A stretch of DNA of 27,643 nucleotides. Source: Solirubrobacter sp035555675 (GTDB lineage Bacteria > Actinomycetota > Thermoleophilia > Solirubrobacterales > Solirubrobacteraceae). The stretch is taken from contig DATMGH010000031.1 in NCBI GenBank assembly GCA_035555675.1, forward strand, positions 1 through 27,643, read 5' to 3'. This document shows positions 1-7,721 of this stretch, piece after piece. Below the pieces are notes generated by a model. The model did not search any database. It was not told the origin of the DNA and saw only the letters and a program-made list of their open reading frames with translations. The number at the start of each line of letters is the position of its first letter. Within the stretch, counting starts at the first letter, position 1. Position numbers and translations under genes: made by a program.

Positions 1-2
1 CC

Positions 3-917
3 GAGACCGGCTCGCGCGCGGACGCGCGCGACGATCCGCACCGCGTCGCGCTCGTGCTGGAGGGCGGCGGGATGCGCGGCGTCGTGTCGGCCGGCATGGT
101 GGCCGCGCTGGAGCGGCTCGGGCTGGTCTCCTGCTTCGACCTCGTCGTCGGGTCCTCCGCGGGCGCGATCAACGGCGCCGCGTTCCTGGCCGGCGCCGGG
201 GTTCGCGCGGCGGACGCGTACTGCGGGCCGCTGGCGTCGCGCTCGTTCGTGAACCCGCTGCGCGCGCTGCGCGGCAAGCCGGTGATCGACGTCAACGACG
301 TGCTCGACGTCGTGACCGGCGTCAACGTCTCCGGGCGCGAGCGGCTGGCCACCGGCGGCGAGCTGCTGCACTGCATCGCGGTCGACGTCGACTCGGCGCG
401 CGCCGTCGACCTGTCCGGGATGGAGACCGAGCGCGACGTCTGGGACGCGATCCTGGCGTCGAGCCGGATGCCGTGGGCCGGCGGCCCGCCGGTCGAGATC
501 GCGGGGCGCCGCTACCTGGACGGCGGGATGGCGTCGCCGGTGCCCGTGCAGGAGGCGCTCGACGCGGGCGCCACCCACGTGCTCGCGCTGCAGACGCGCC
601 CGTTCGGGATTCCGCGGCGCAGCGCGTCGCGCGCCGCCGACTGGCTGATCGAACGCCACCTGCGCGGGCTCAACCCGGCGCTGGTGGACCTCTACCGGGC
701 GCGGATCGACGCGTACGAGCGCCTGGTCGACGACCTGGAGCGCCGCTCACGCGACGTCAGCGGCGGGCCGCCGCACGTGCTCGGACTGCGCCCGCCGGCG
801 GGGACGCCGTGCGTCGGCCAGCTCGAGCGCAAGCCGGAGGTCCTGACGCGCGGTGCCGCCGACGGTGAGCGGCTGGTGATGGACGCGCTCGGCGCGGCCG
901 TCTCGCGCGTCGCCTGA
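3..917 (+). CDS. Patatin-like phospholipase, 5'-partial
   Basis: Serine acyl hydrolase of the patatin family, expected to cleave acyl groups from membrane lipids or other acyl esters. The reading frame is open to the left edge of the window, so the start is probably upstream; the first in-window start is GTG at 54, but that would cut into the first beta strand (RVALVLEGGG). Counting from 54, the oxyanion-hole loop GGGMRG is at residues 4-9, the nucleophile motif GSSAG at 33-37 (Ser35) and the catalytic-dyad motif DGG at 156-158, so the active site is intact. No signal peptide or membrane helix is visible in the part present. It ends three bases before the convergent 82-codon gene. The natural substrate cannot be told from sequence. 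Confidence 0.88.
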   Translation, partial: ETGSRADARDDPHRVALVLEGGGMRGVVSAGMVAALERLGLVSCFDLVVGSSAGAINGAAFLAGAGVRAADAYCGPLASRSFVNPLRALRGKPVIDVNDVLDVVTGVNVSGRERLATGGELLHCIAVDVDSARAVDLSGMETERDVWDAILASSRMPWAGGPPVEIAGRRYLDGGMASPVPVQEALDAGATHVLALQTRPFGIPRRSASRAADWLIERHLRGLNPALVDLYRARIDAYERLVDDLERRSRDVSGGPPHVLGLRPPAGTPCVGQLERKPEVLTRGAADGERLVMDALGAAVSRVA

Positions 918-920
918 CGC

Positions 921-1169
921 TCAGCTGCTCGTCGGCGAGCGCTCGATGCCCTCGCTGAAGCGCCACTCGACGTTCTTCTCCGGAAGATCCTCGGGGAGCT
1001 CTTCCTGGCCGCGGCTGAAGCGGCCGTGCTCGTCCGGGTCGGTCTCCGTGAGGCCGCGGGCGAAGTTCGGCTCGACGTCCTCGTCGTGGGGCTGCGACTG
1101 GCCCTTGGCGAAGCTCTCGTCCTCCTGCTCGGGCCGGGCGACGGGAGGCTCGTGATCGTGGGGTGTCAT
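921..1169 (-). CDS. 82-aa acidic protein with four F-[AS]-x-G repeats
   Basis: Small, hydrophilic, Glu/Asp/Pro-rich protein with no signal peptide or membrane segment, probably disordered. The motif F-[A/S]-[K/R/E]-G occurs four times, at residues 20-23, 36-39, 51-54 and 71-74, at 15-20 residue intervals, each usually preceded by Ser, Asn or Arg and followed by Gln, Leu or Ile. I do not know its function. The start is ATG. It lies 9 bases after the epimerase gene and is the last gene of the run that begins with glpA, so it is probably cotranscribed with glycerol-phosphate and phospholipid genes. Regular short motifs in an acidic chain suggest a multivalent binding peptide, which is inference. 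Confidence 0.75.
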   Translation of the reverse strand: MTPHDHEPPVARPEQEDESFAKGQSQPHDEDVEPNFARGLTETDPDEHGRFSRGQEELPEDLPEKNVEWRFSEGIERSPTSS

Positions 1170-1178
1170 GCGCCTGGC

Positions 1179-2177
1179 CTACCCGGCCGGCGCCGGCACC
1201 GAAACGAGCCCGGCGCCGCGCGCCCACTCGATCGTGCGCCGGAACGTCTGCTCGATCGGCGTGTACTCCAGGCCCAGCTCGCGCGTCGCGCGCGAGCCGT
1301 CGTAGTGGTGACCGTGGAGCATCGTGACGATCATCTCGCGGCAGACCGGCGGCGTCTTGCCGCGGGCGCGGGCAATGCGCGCGACGTTGACGCCGACCGC
1401 CAGCGCCACCGCGCCGGGGACGAACACCACCCGGTGGCGGACGCCCGCGATCTCGGAGACCAGGTCGAGCGCTTCCTGAGAGGTCAGCGTGGCGCCGCTG
1501 ATCAGGTACCGCTCCCCCGGCTGCCCGCGCTCGGCGCCGAGCAAATGGGCGCGCACGCAGTCGTCGATGTCCACGAGGCTTAGCCGCGTGCGCACGAACA
1601 CGCGCAGCTTGCCGTTCAGGTAGCCGAGCAGGATCCGCCCCGTCCCGCCCGCGCGGCCCGGTCCCTGGACCGAGGACGGGTTGATCGCAACCAGCTCGAT
1701 CCCGGCGCGCTCGGCCTCCTCGAACGCGGCCAGCTCGCCCTCGCGCTTGGAGCGCTCGTAGACGGACATGTAGCTGCCGCGGTGCGGGCTGGCCTCCGTC
1801 CCGACCGTGCCCTCCGCCTCGCCGATCGCCGCCGAGGAGGACGTCAGGATCACCCGCCGCGCGCCGGCCCGGGCGGCGGCGCGCACCGCGATCCGGGCGC
1901 CGCGGACGTTGACGTCCATCATGCCCTCGGGGTCCTTCGGGCACATCGTGTTGACGCCGGCGACGTGGTAGACGAGCTCGCAGCCGTCGATCGCGCGCGC
2001 CAGGTCCTCCTCGTCCATCAGCTCCGCGCGAACCGGCGTCGTGCCGTGGGCGCGCAGCTTGGCCGCCGCCTCGTCGCTGCGCGCGAGCGCCACGACCTCG
2101 TCGCCCTGGGCGACCAGCCCGGCGGCCAGCGCGCCCCCGACCAGCCCGCTGCCGCCGGTGAGAAAGACCCGGGTCAT
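1179..2177 (-). CDS. NAD(P)-dependent epimerase/reductase (extended SDR)
   Basis: Extended short-chain dehydrogenase/reductase of 332 residues, resembling dihydroflavonol-4-reductase-like and HpnA-like NAD-dependent epimerases. The nucleotide-binding motif TGGSGLVG is at residues 7-14, the catalytic serine region TSSS at 112-115 and YxxxK at Tyr140/Lys144, so it should be active. The substrate (nucleotide sugar, polyprenyl-linked sugar or ketone) cannot be assigned. The ATG overlaps the pgsA stop as ATGA, which suggests translational coupling to pgsA and picks this start over a longer in-frame extension. A membrane-lipid or glycolipid role would suit the pgsA neighbour, but that is inferred from context only. 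Confidence 0.87.
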   Translation of the reverse strand: MTRVFLTGGSGLVGGALAAGLVAQGDEVVALARSDEAAAKLRAHGTTPVRAELMDEEDLARAIDGCELVYHVAGVNTMCPKDPEGMMDVNVRGARIAVRAAARAGARRVILTSSSAAIGEAEGTVGTEASPHRGSYMSVYERSKREGELAAFEEAERAGIELVAINPSSVQGPGRAGGTGRILLGYLNGKLRVFVRTRLSLVDIDDCVRAHLLGAERGQPGERYLISGATLTSQEALDLVSEIAGVRHRVVFVPGAVALAVGVNVARIARARGKTPPVCREMIVTMLHGHHYDGSRATRELGLEYTPIEQTFRRTIEWARGAGLVSVPAPAG

Positions 2178-2752
2178 CCGTGCTCCTTGAGGGTCGGCGC
2201 CGCGCGCACCAGGTAGTCGACCATCGAGTAGACCGTGACCGCCGCCGCCACGAGCATCGCCCACTCGTCGATGTAGAGCCCGCCGAGCTCGTTCCCGGGG
2301 CGCAGGATCGCGAGCAGGATCGCCAGGAACTGCACGGCGGTCTTGAGCTTGCCGAGGCTCGACGGCGCCATCACCGTCCCCTCGGACGCGATCACGCCGC
2401 GCAGGCCCATCAGCACCAGCTCGCGGCCGATGATCAGCGCGACGATCCACGGCGACACCCGATCGACGCCCAGCAGCGCGATCAGGACGCCGGAGACGAG
2501 CAGCTTGTCGGCTGTCGTGTCCAGGAACGATCCGAGCTTGGTGGTGACGTTCCAGCGGCGGGCGAGCCGGCCGTCGAGCCAGTCGGTCGCCGCGGCGACG
2601 AAGAACAGCGCCGCGGCGAGCGCCTCGGAGTCCTTGCCGCCGAGCAGGATCAGCGCCATCACGACCGGCGTGAGCACGATCCGGGTGAGTGTCCCGGCCG
2701 CGATCAGCCGGGCCGACCGCAGGCCGCCGCTGGTCATGTTGTCGGTCGCCAC
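2174..2752 (-). CDS. pgsA: CDP-diacylglycerol--glycerol-3-phosphate 3-phosphatidyltransferase
   Basis: Integral membrane CDP-alcohol phosphatidyltransferase of 192 residues, most likely PgsA, which joins CDP-diacylglycerol and sn-glycerol-3-phosphate to give phosphatidylglycerophosphate, precursor of phosphatidylglycerol and cardiolipin. The full family signature D-x2-D-G-x2-A-R-x8-G-x3-D-x3-D runs from Asp57 to Asp82, and several hydrophobic segments flank it. The length is normal for PgsA. Related enzymes that use inositol phosphate share the motif, so substrate rests partly on the glycerol-phosphate context. The GTG at 2752 is chosen because a TAGCAT -10 box ends 9 bases upstream (leaderless pattern); an in-frame ATG at 2737 is the alternative. 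It follows the PTS fusion gene by 19 bases. Confidence 0.88.
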   Translation of the reverse strand: MATDNMTSGGLRSARLIAAGTLTRIVLTPVVMALILLGGKDSEALAAALFFVAAATDWLDGRLARRWNVTTKLGSFLDTTADKLLVSGVLIALLGVDRVSPWIVALIIGRELVLMGLRGVIASEGTVMAPSSLGKLKTAVQFLAILLAILRPGNELGGLYIDEWAMLVAAAVTVYSMVDYLVRAAPTLKEHG

Positions 2753-2761
2753 GGACCGGCG

Positions 2762-2767
2762 ATGCTA
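2762..2767 (-). promoter_or_regulatory. Candidate -10 box of a leaderless pgsA promoter
   Basis: On the minus strand TAGCAT fits the actinobacterial TAnnnT -10 pattern and ends 9 bases before the pgsA GTG, the same spacing seen at proC, lysR and the first glpK. No convincing -35 box and no Shine-Dalgarno sequence is visible. It would give pgsA its own promoter inside the glp operon. Confidence 0.4.
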
Positions 2768-2771
2768 TCGG

Positions 2772-5255
2772 CTAATTCGGCAACGTCGCCCCGCGTAGTG
2801 CGTCCTTGACCGCCGGGATTCGCGCCGGGGACATGCTCAGCTTGCCGACGCCCGCGTCCAGCAGCCGCAGCGCGAGTGCCGGGTCGCCCGCGAGCTCGCC
2901 GCAGACGCTGACGTAGCGGCCCTGGGCGTTGGCCGCGCTGGCCGCCATCGCGATCAGCTTCAGGACCGGCTCGACGGCCGCGTCGAGCAGGGGCGCCATC
3001 GCCGCGTTGCCGCGCTCCGCCGCCATCGTGTACTGCGAGAGGTCGTTGGTGCCGACCGACCAGAAGTCGACCAGCGGCGTCAGCGCCTCGGCCTGGAGCG
3101 CGGCCGCGGGGACTTCGAGCATCGCGCCGACCTCGACGTTCGCCGTCCCGCCGACCGCCTCGCGCGCCGCCTCGACGTGCTTGCGCGCGGCGAGCAGCTC
3201 GGCGCGCGTCGCGACCATCGGGAACATGATCCCGATCGAGTGCGTCTGGGCGACGCGCAGGATCGCGCGCAGCTGGGTCTCGAAGACGTCGGGGTGCGCG
3301 AGCGAGAGCCGGATGCCGCGCTGGCCGAGGTACGGGTTGACCTCGGGCTCCTGCGGCAGGAACGGGAGCGGCTTGTCGGCGCCGGCGTCGAGCGTGCGGA
3401 CCACGACGTGGCGGCCCTCGAGCGCCTCGGCGATCTCGGTCAGCACCGCCACCTGCTCGGACTCGGACGGCGCGGTCGCGCGGTCCAGGAACAGGAACTC
3501 GGTGCGCAGCAGGCCGACGCCGTCGGCCCCGTTGGTGCGCGCGAGCCGCGCCTCGGCGGGGCTGCCGACGTTCGCCATGACGTCGATCACGCGGCCGCCG
3601 GCCAGCGCGACGGGGGCGGCGGCGCGCGCGAGCCGCGCGCGGCGCTCGGCCTGCTCCTCGTCGCGGCGCCGTTCGAGCTCGCGGGTCGCGGGGGCGTCGG
3701 GCGCGACCAGGACGGCGCCGGGCTCGCCGTCGAACGCGAGCGTCGTGCCGTCGGCGACGTCGAGCAGCGCGGGGCCGATGCCGACCACGACCGGGACGCC
3801 CAGCGCGGCGGCGATGATCGACGCGTGGTCGAGCGCGTTCCCGCGCGCGGTGGCGATGCCCCAGGCGGACTGCGGGTCGAGCTGCTGGACCTCCCACGGC
3901 GTGAGCTGGTCGGCGACCACGATGCCCGGCTCGCTGACGAGCGCGGGCGCGCCGCCGGTGAGCTGGACCAGCACGCGGCGGGTGACGTCGTCCACGTCGA
4001 CGGCGCGGGCGCGCAGGTACGGCTCGTCGAGCGCCCGGAACGCGGCCGCGGCCTCGGCGCCGGCGCGCTGGAACGCGACTTCCGCCCGCGCGCCCTGGTC
4101 GAGCTCGCGGGCGGCGGCGTCGAGCAGCGCGGCGTCGTCGAGCAGCAGCCGGTGGGCGGCGAAGATCGCGGCCTCGTCGGGGCGCCCGTGGCGGCGGAGC
4201 TCGTCCGCGCCGCGCTCGAGCTCGGCGCGGACCACGTCGCGCGCGGCTTCCAGCCGCGCGCGCTCCTCGTCCGGCGTGCCCGCGGGCGCCGCCTCATCGA
4301 TCTGCGGCTCGACGGCGACGAGCCGCCGCGCGGGCCCGACCGCGACGCCGCTCGCGACCGCGTCGCCGCGCAGCCGCGCGCCGGGGGCAAGAGAGGCGCC
4401 GCGCGCGGCGCCATCGCCGCCACCCGCGCGCTCGCCGACGCCCGGGGCGGCACCGGCCGCCGCGCCGCCGCCGCCCGGAGCGGCCCCGCTCGCCGCGCCG
4501 TCGCCGCCCGCCGCCTCGGCGGCCGGCAGCTCCGCGTCCGGGTCCTCGCCGAAGTGCTCGCCGGCCAGCGCCACCAGCGCGTCCAGCGCCGCTTGCGCCT
4601 GCGGCCCCGAGGTCGCGATCTCCAGCTCGTCGTCGCGGACCACGCGCAGGGTCGCGATCCCCGTCAGCGAGCGGCCGTCCGCCGGCCCGAGCCCGCGCGT
4701 CGCGTTGCGCAGCCGCACGCGCGCGTCGAACCGCCCGGCCAGCGCGGCGACGTTGCCCGCCGGGCGCATGTGCAGCCCGTAGCGGTTGTGCACGGTCACG
4801 GTCGCGTGCAGCCCGTCCTCCGCCGGCGCCTCGGCCGCCGCCGGCGCCGCCTCCTCCACACCCAGCTGCGCCGCCTTCGACGCCAGCGCGCCCCGCGCCT
4901 CGGCCGCGACCTCGTCCAGCGAGCCGCCGCCGCGCGCCCGCGCCGCCGCCGCCACGGCGCCCTCGACCAGCGGCGCCTCCGACAGCTTCACCGGCCCGCC
5001 GTCCTCCGACAGCATCTCCAGCGCGAACTCCGCGCTCATCAACGCGCTGCCGAGGTCCATCAGGACGAGCACGCCGTCGTCGGAGCGGATCCGCTCCACG
5101 GCGGCCCGGACGCGCTCGGCGTCCGTCCCGATCGCCCCGTCCTCGAGCCCGCCCGCGGGCTCGATCGCCACCTCGGAACCGCCCATCTCCCGCGCCAGGA
5201 CCGCGACCCCCTCAGCCAGCTCCGTGCTGTGGGAGACGATGACCAGTCCGACCAC
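2772..5255 (-). CDS. DhaM-HPr-enzyme I fusion (PEP-dependent PTS relay)
   Basis: An 827-residue cytosolic protein carrying a whole phosphoryl relay from phosphoenolpyruvate. Residues ~1-130 are the DhaM (EIIA-mannose-like) domain with phospho-acceptor His9 in VIVSHS. Residues ~150-240 are HPr with His162 in GLHMRPAG and a serine (GRSLTG) at the place of regulatory Ser46. A Gly/Ala-rich linker follows to about 288. Enzyme I is complete: His477 in ALDHASI, then the PEP-binding barrel with GLLRTEFLFLDR, NPYLGQRGIRL, SVGTNDLSQY and Cys785 in CGELAGDP. Escherichia coli DhaM carries only a shortened enzyme I part, so the full barrel is notable. The start is GTG, one base after the glpC stop. It should rephosphorylate ADP on DhaL, encoded about 10 kb away. 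Confidence 0.93.
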   Translation of the reverse strand: MVGLVIVSHSTELAEGVAVLAREMGGSEVAIEPAGGLEDGAIGTDAERVRAAVERIRSDDGVLVLMDLGSALMSAEFALEMLSEDGGPVKLSEAPLVEGAVAAAARARGGGSLDEVAAEARGALASKAAQLGVEEAAPAAAEAPAEDGLHATVTVHNRYGLHMRPAGNVAALAGRFDARVRLRNATRGLGPADGRSLTGIATLRVVRDDELEIATSGPQAQAALDALVALAGEHFGEDPDAELPAAEAAGGDGAASGAAPGGGGAAAGAAPGVGERAGGGDGAARGASLAPGARLRGDAVASGVAVGPARRLVAVEPQIDEAAPAGTPDEERARLEAARDVVRAELERGADELRRHGRPDEAAIFAAHRLLLDDAALLDAAARELDQGARAEVAFQRAGAEAAAAFRALDEPYLRARAVDVDDVTRRVLVQLTGGAPALVSEPGIVVADQLTPWEVQQLDPQSAWGIATARGNALDHASIIAAALGVPVVVGIGPALLDVADGTTLAFDGEPGAVLVAPDAPATRELERRRDEEQAERRARLARAAAPVALAGGRVIDVMANVGSPAEARLARTNGADGVGLLRTEFLFLDRATAPSESEQVAVLTEIAEALEGRHVVVRTLDAGADKPLPFLPQEPEVNPYLGQRGIRLSLAHPDVFETQLRAILRVAQTHSIGIMFPMVATRAELLAARKHVEAAREAVGGTANVEVGAMLEVPAAALQAEALTPLVDFWSVGTNDLSQYTMAAERGNAAMAPLLDAAVEPVLKLIAMAASAANAQGRYVSVCGELAGDPALALRLLDAGVGKLSMSPARIPAVKDALRGATLPN

Positions 5256-5256
5256 G

Positions 5257-6483
5257 TCAGCCGAGCCCCGAGGCGCGGTAGAGCATCTCCACCGGGTGCA
5301 CGGACGGCACGTCCGTCGCCTTGGCGATCTGCCAGCGGCACGTCTCGGAGTCGCAGACCGAGCGGTCCGACGCGGTGTCCGCCACCTGGCGGAACAGCCC
5401 GGCGCCGACGTCCATCGCGATCTGGTACTTCTCGGCCTTCAGGCCGTAGGTCCCGGCCACCCCACAGCAGTTCGCGCGGCTCTCGTGCACGGTCAGCTCG
5501 GGGATCAGCGCCAGCAGCTCGATCGCCGGCTTGCCGATCCCGTGCCCCTGCTGCTGGCACGGCGCGTGGTAGACGACGGTCTCCGGCACCGGCTTGAAGT
5601 CGTCGCGCAGCTCCCCGCGGTCGTGCAGCGCGAGCAGGTACTCGCAGATGTCGTAGATGCGCTCGGAGACGATCCGCAGCTCCGGGTCGTCCCCCAGCCC
5701 GAGGATCTCCAGCGCCTCGCGCTTGAGCATCAGCGTGCAGCTGGTCGACGTCCCGACGATGTCCACCCCCGCCCGCGCGTACGGCGCCAGCGACGCCGCC
5801 AGCCGGTGCACGTAGGCCCGCGCGTCGTCGAACATCCCGTTGGACTGCAGCGGCAGCCCGCAGCAGCCCTGCTTGGGGATCTCGACCGCGATGCCGTTGT
5901 GCTCGAGCAGCGCGACCGTCATCTCCCCCAGCCGCGGCTCGTAGTAGTTGGTCCCGCAGCCGTGGAAGAACGCGACCCGCCGCTCGGCCGTGACCGGATC
6001 GCGCCGGCGCGCCCAGCGCTGGAACGTCCGCCCCGCGTAGACCGGCATCGGCGCGTTCCGGTGCAGCCCGATCGTCTTCTCCAGCGCGAGCCGCAGCACC
6101 GGGTTGCCGAGCGCCCAGTTCGCCAGCGGCGCCACCGGCGTCCCGAGCGCGCCCGCGACCGTCGGCCGCGCGATCAGCCGGTCGCGCAGCTTGAACCCGG
6201 TCCGCTCGCGCAGCTTCGCGCGCGCCTGCGTATTGATCTCGGCGACGTGCACGCCCTGCGGGCAGACCTGCGTGCAGATCCCGCACCCCGAGCAGTAGTC
6301 GAGCGACTCGTCCGGCGACGGCGCGTCGTCGGACCGGTAGCGCTCGGCCTGCGGCCCGACGTACTTGGGCCCCGGGAACAGCGGCGTCACGTTCGACACC
6401 GGGCAGAACGTCTCGCAGATCGTGCACTTGACGCAGTGGTCGAGCGAATCGCGCATCAGGAGCTCGCCGAGCACGTCGGTCAT
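5257..6483 (-). CDS. glpC: Glycerol-3-phosphate dehydrogenase subunit C (Fe-S)
   Basis: 408-residue iron-sulfur, membrane-associated subunit of the GlpABC glycerol-3-phosphate:quinone oxidoreductase. Two [4Fe-4S] ligand sets are clear: C17-x2-C20-x2-C23-x3-CP and C64-x2-C67-x2-C70-x3-CP. Two CCG domains follow, the first running from HGCGTNYYEP to GCCGLPL and the second ending in NCCGVAGTYG; this is the heterodisulfide-reductase-like cysteine-rich fold that binds a further cofactor and passes electrons toward menaquinone. Its ATG overlaps the glpB stop as ATGA. An upstream in-frame extension exists but belongs to the glpB shadow. Related Fe-S/CCG proteins (glycolate or lactate oxidases) look alike; the glpA and glpB neighbours settle the assignment. 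Confidence 0.93.
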   Translation of the reverse strand: MTDVLGELLMRDSLDHCVKCTICETFCPVSNVTPLFPGPKYVGPQAERYRSDDAPSPDESLDYCSGCGICTQVCPQGVHVAEINTQARAKLRERTGFKLRDRLIARPTVAGALGTPVAPLANWALGNPVLRLALEKTIGLHRNAPMPVYAGRTFQRWARRRDPVTAERRVAFFHGCGTNYYEPRLGEMTVALLEHNGIAVEIPKQGCCGLPLQSNGMFDDARAYVHRLAASLAPYARAGVDIVGTSTSCTLMLKREALEILGLGDDPELRIVSERIYDICEYLLALHDRGELRDDFKPVPETVVYHAPCQQQGHGIGKPAIELLALIPELTVHESRANCCGVAGTYGLKAEKYQIAMDVGAGLFRQVADTASDRSVCDSETCRWQIAKATDVPSVHPVEMLYRASGLG

Positions 6484-7721
6484 GCGACCACCTCCTTGGT
6501 GGGCTTCCCGAGCACCAGCCCGGCCGCCGCGAAACCGGTCGCCAGGCTGATCCCGTCGCCGGACTTCTCCTTCCACGGCACCGCGCCCGCGAGCGTCGCG
6601 CCCGCGACCAGCACGTTGTCCGCCCAGCGCTCGCCGCCGTCCCCCAGCGGCCGCAGCTCGCCGTCCACGGCCACGCCGACGGTCGACATCGGGTGCGACG
6701 CGAAGTAGTCGGGCGAGAACCGCTCGCCGTCGGGCGCGCCGTGCACCGGCACCCCGAGCGCGGTCTCGTGCACCCGCCAGCGGGAGTCCAGCGCGATGCC
6801 GCCGCTGGCCACGCCGCCGCTGGCCAGCACGAACCAGTCCGCCCGCAGCGTCTCCTCGCGCAGGCCCACGCGCACGCGCAGCGCGCTCACGCGCGCGCCC
6901 GAGCGCTCCGCCCCGACGACCACGTTGTTGAGCCGCAGCCGCCCGCCCGCGCGCCGCAGCGCGTCGCGCAGCGCGCCGAACACGCGCATGCCCGGCACCG
7001 ACGGCGGCAGCGTCGGGACCTCGAACACGGGCCGGCCGAGCCGTTCGGCGACCTCCGCCCAGACCGGCCTCGTCACCCCGAGCACGGCCGGGAACGCGAC
7101 CCGCTCGCCGGCGCGCAGCTGCCCGGCGACCTCGGTCACGACCCGCTCGCGGAACGCCGCGTCCTCGAACGCGCGCGCGAACGCGAGCCCGTTCGCGTCG
7201 ACCCGGTCCTCGGGCAGCGCCGAGCAGACCAGCGCCCGCGCCGGCACGCCCGCCAGCCGGGTCAGCCCGTCCGCCATCAGCGCGGGATGGAAGTCCTTCG
7301 ACGCCCGGAACCCCACGACCGCGACCGGGTCGCCGCCGCCGCGCAGGTCGCCCGCCGCCATCGTCTCCGGCACGACCGCCGACGGCCGCGGCACGCCGAC
7401 CGCGGTCGGCAGCAGGAGGTTCTCGTCGAGCGAGCCGACGTACGGCAGCCGCGCCGTGAACCACCCGAGCGCCGCCTCGATGCCCTCGACGCCTACGCGC
7501 GCGTACGGATGCTCCGGGTGCCCGGCGATGAACGGTCCGAGCGCCTCGCGCGGCGACGCCACCCGCTCGGGCGCGTAGCCGAGCACGTCGATCGTGCCCG
7601 CGCTCAGGTGCGTCGCGCCGACGCCCTTGGCCAGCACGAGCACGCGCGCGCCGCTCTCGGCCAGCCGCACCGCCGCGGTCAGCCCGGCCACGCCGGCCCC
7701 GACGACGATGACGTCGTTCAT
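6480..7721 (-). CDS. glpB: Glycerol-3-phosphate dehydrogenase subunit B
   Basis: 413-residue flavoprotein subunit of GlpABC, close to the usual ~420 residues. The N-terminal dinucleotide fold shows VVGAGVAGLTAA with glycines at 8, 10 and 13, followed by the conserved segment SAGTIDVLGY. GlpB links the FAD subunit GlpA to the Fe-S subunit GlpC at the inner face of the membrane. ATGA overlaps occur at both ends (with glpA upstream and glpC downstream), so the three subunits are translationally coupled in order A-B-C as in E. coli. The start is ATG. Nothing looks broken. Confidence 0.92.
   Translation of the reverse strand: MNDVIVVGAGVAGLTAAVRLAESGARVLVLAKGVGATHLSAGTIDVLGYAPERVASPREALGPFIAGHPEHPYARVGVEGIEAALGWFTARLPYVGSLDENLLLPTAVGVPRPSAVVPETMAAGDLRGGGDPVAVVGFRASKDFHPALMADGLTRLAGVPARALVCSALPEDRVDANGLAFARAFEDAAFRERVVTEVAGQLRAGERVAFPAVLGVTRPVWAEVAERLGRPVFEVPTLPPSVPGMRVFGALRDALRRAGGRLRLNNVVVGAERSGARVSALRVRVGLREETLRADWFVLASGGVASGGIALDSRWRVHETALGVPVHGAPDGERFSPDYFASHPMSTVGVAVDGELRPLGDGGERWADNVLVAGATLAGAVPWKEKSGDGISLATGFAAAGLVLGKPTKEVVA

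Noticed and set aside
3177..5597. Plus-strand open frame of about 800 codons opposite the PTS fusion
   Set aside because: The minus-strand product has three intact domains with all active-site residues; the plus-strand translation has no domain and a skewed Arg/Ala/Gly composition.
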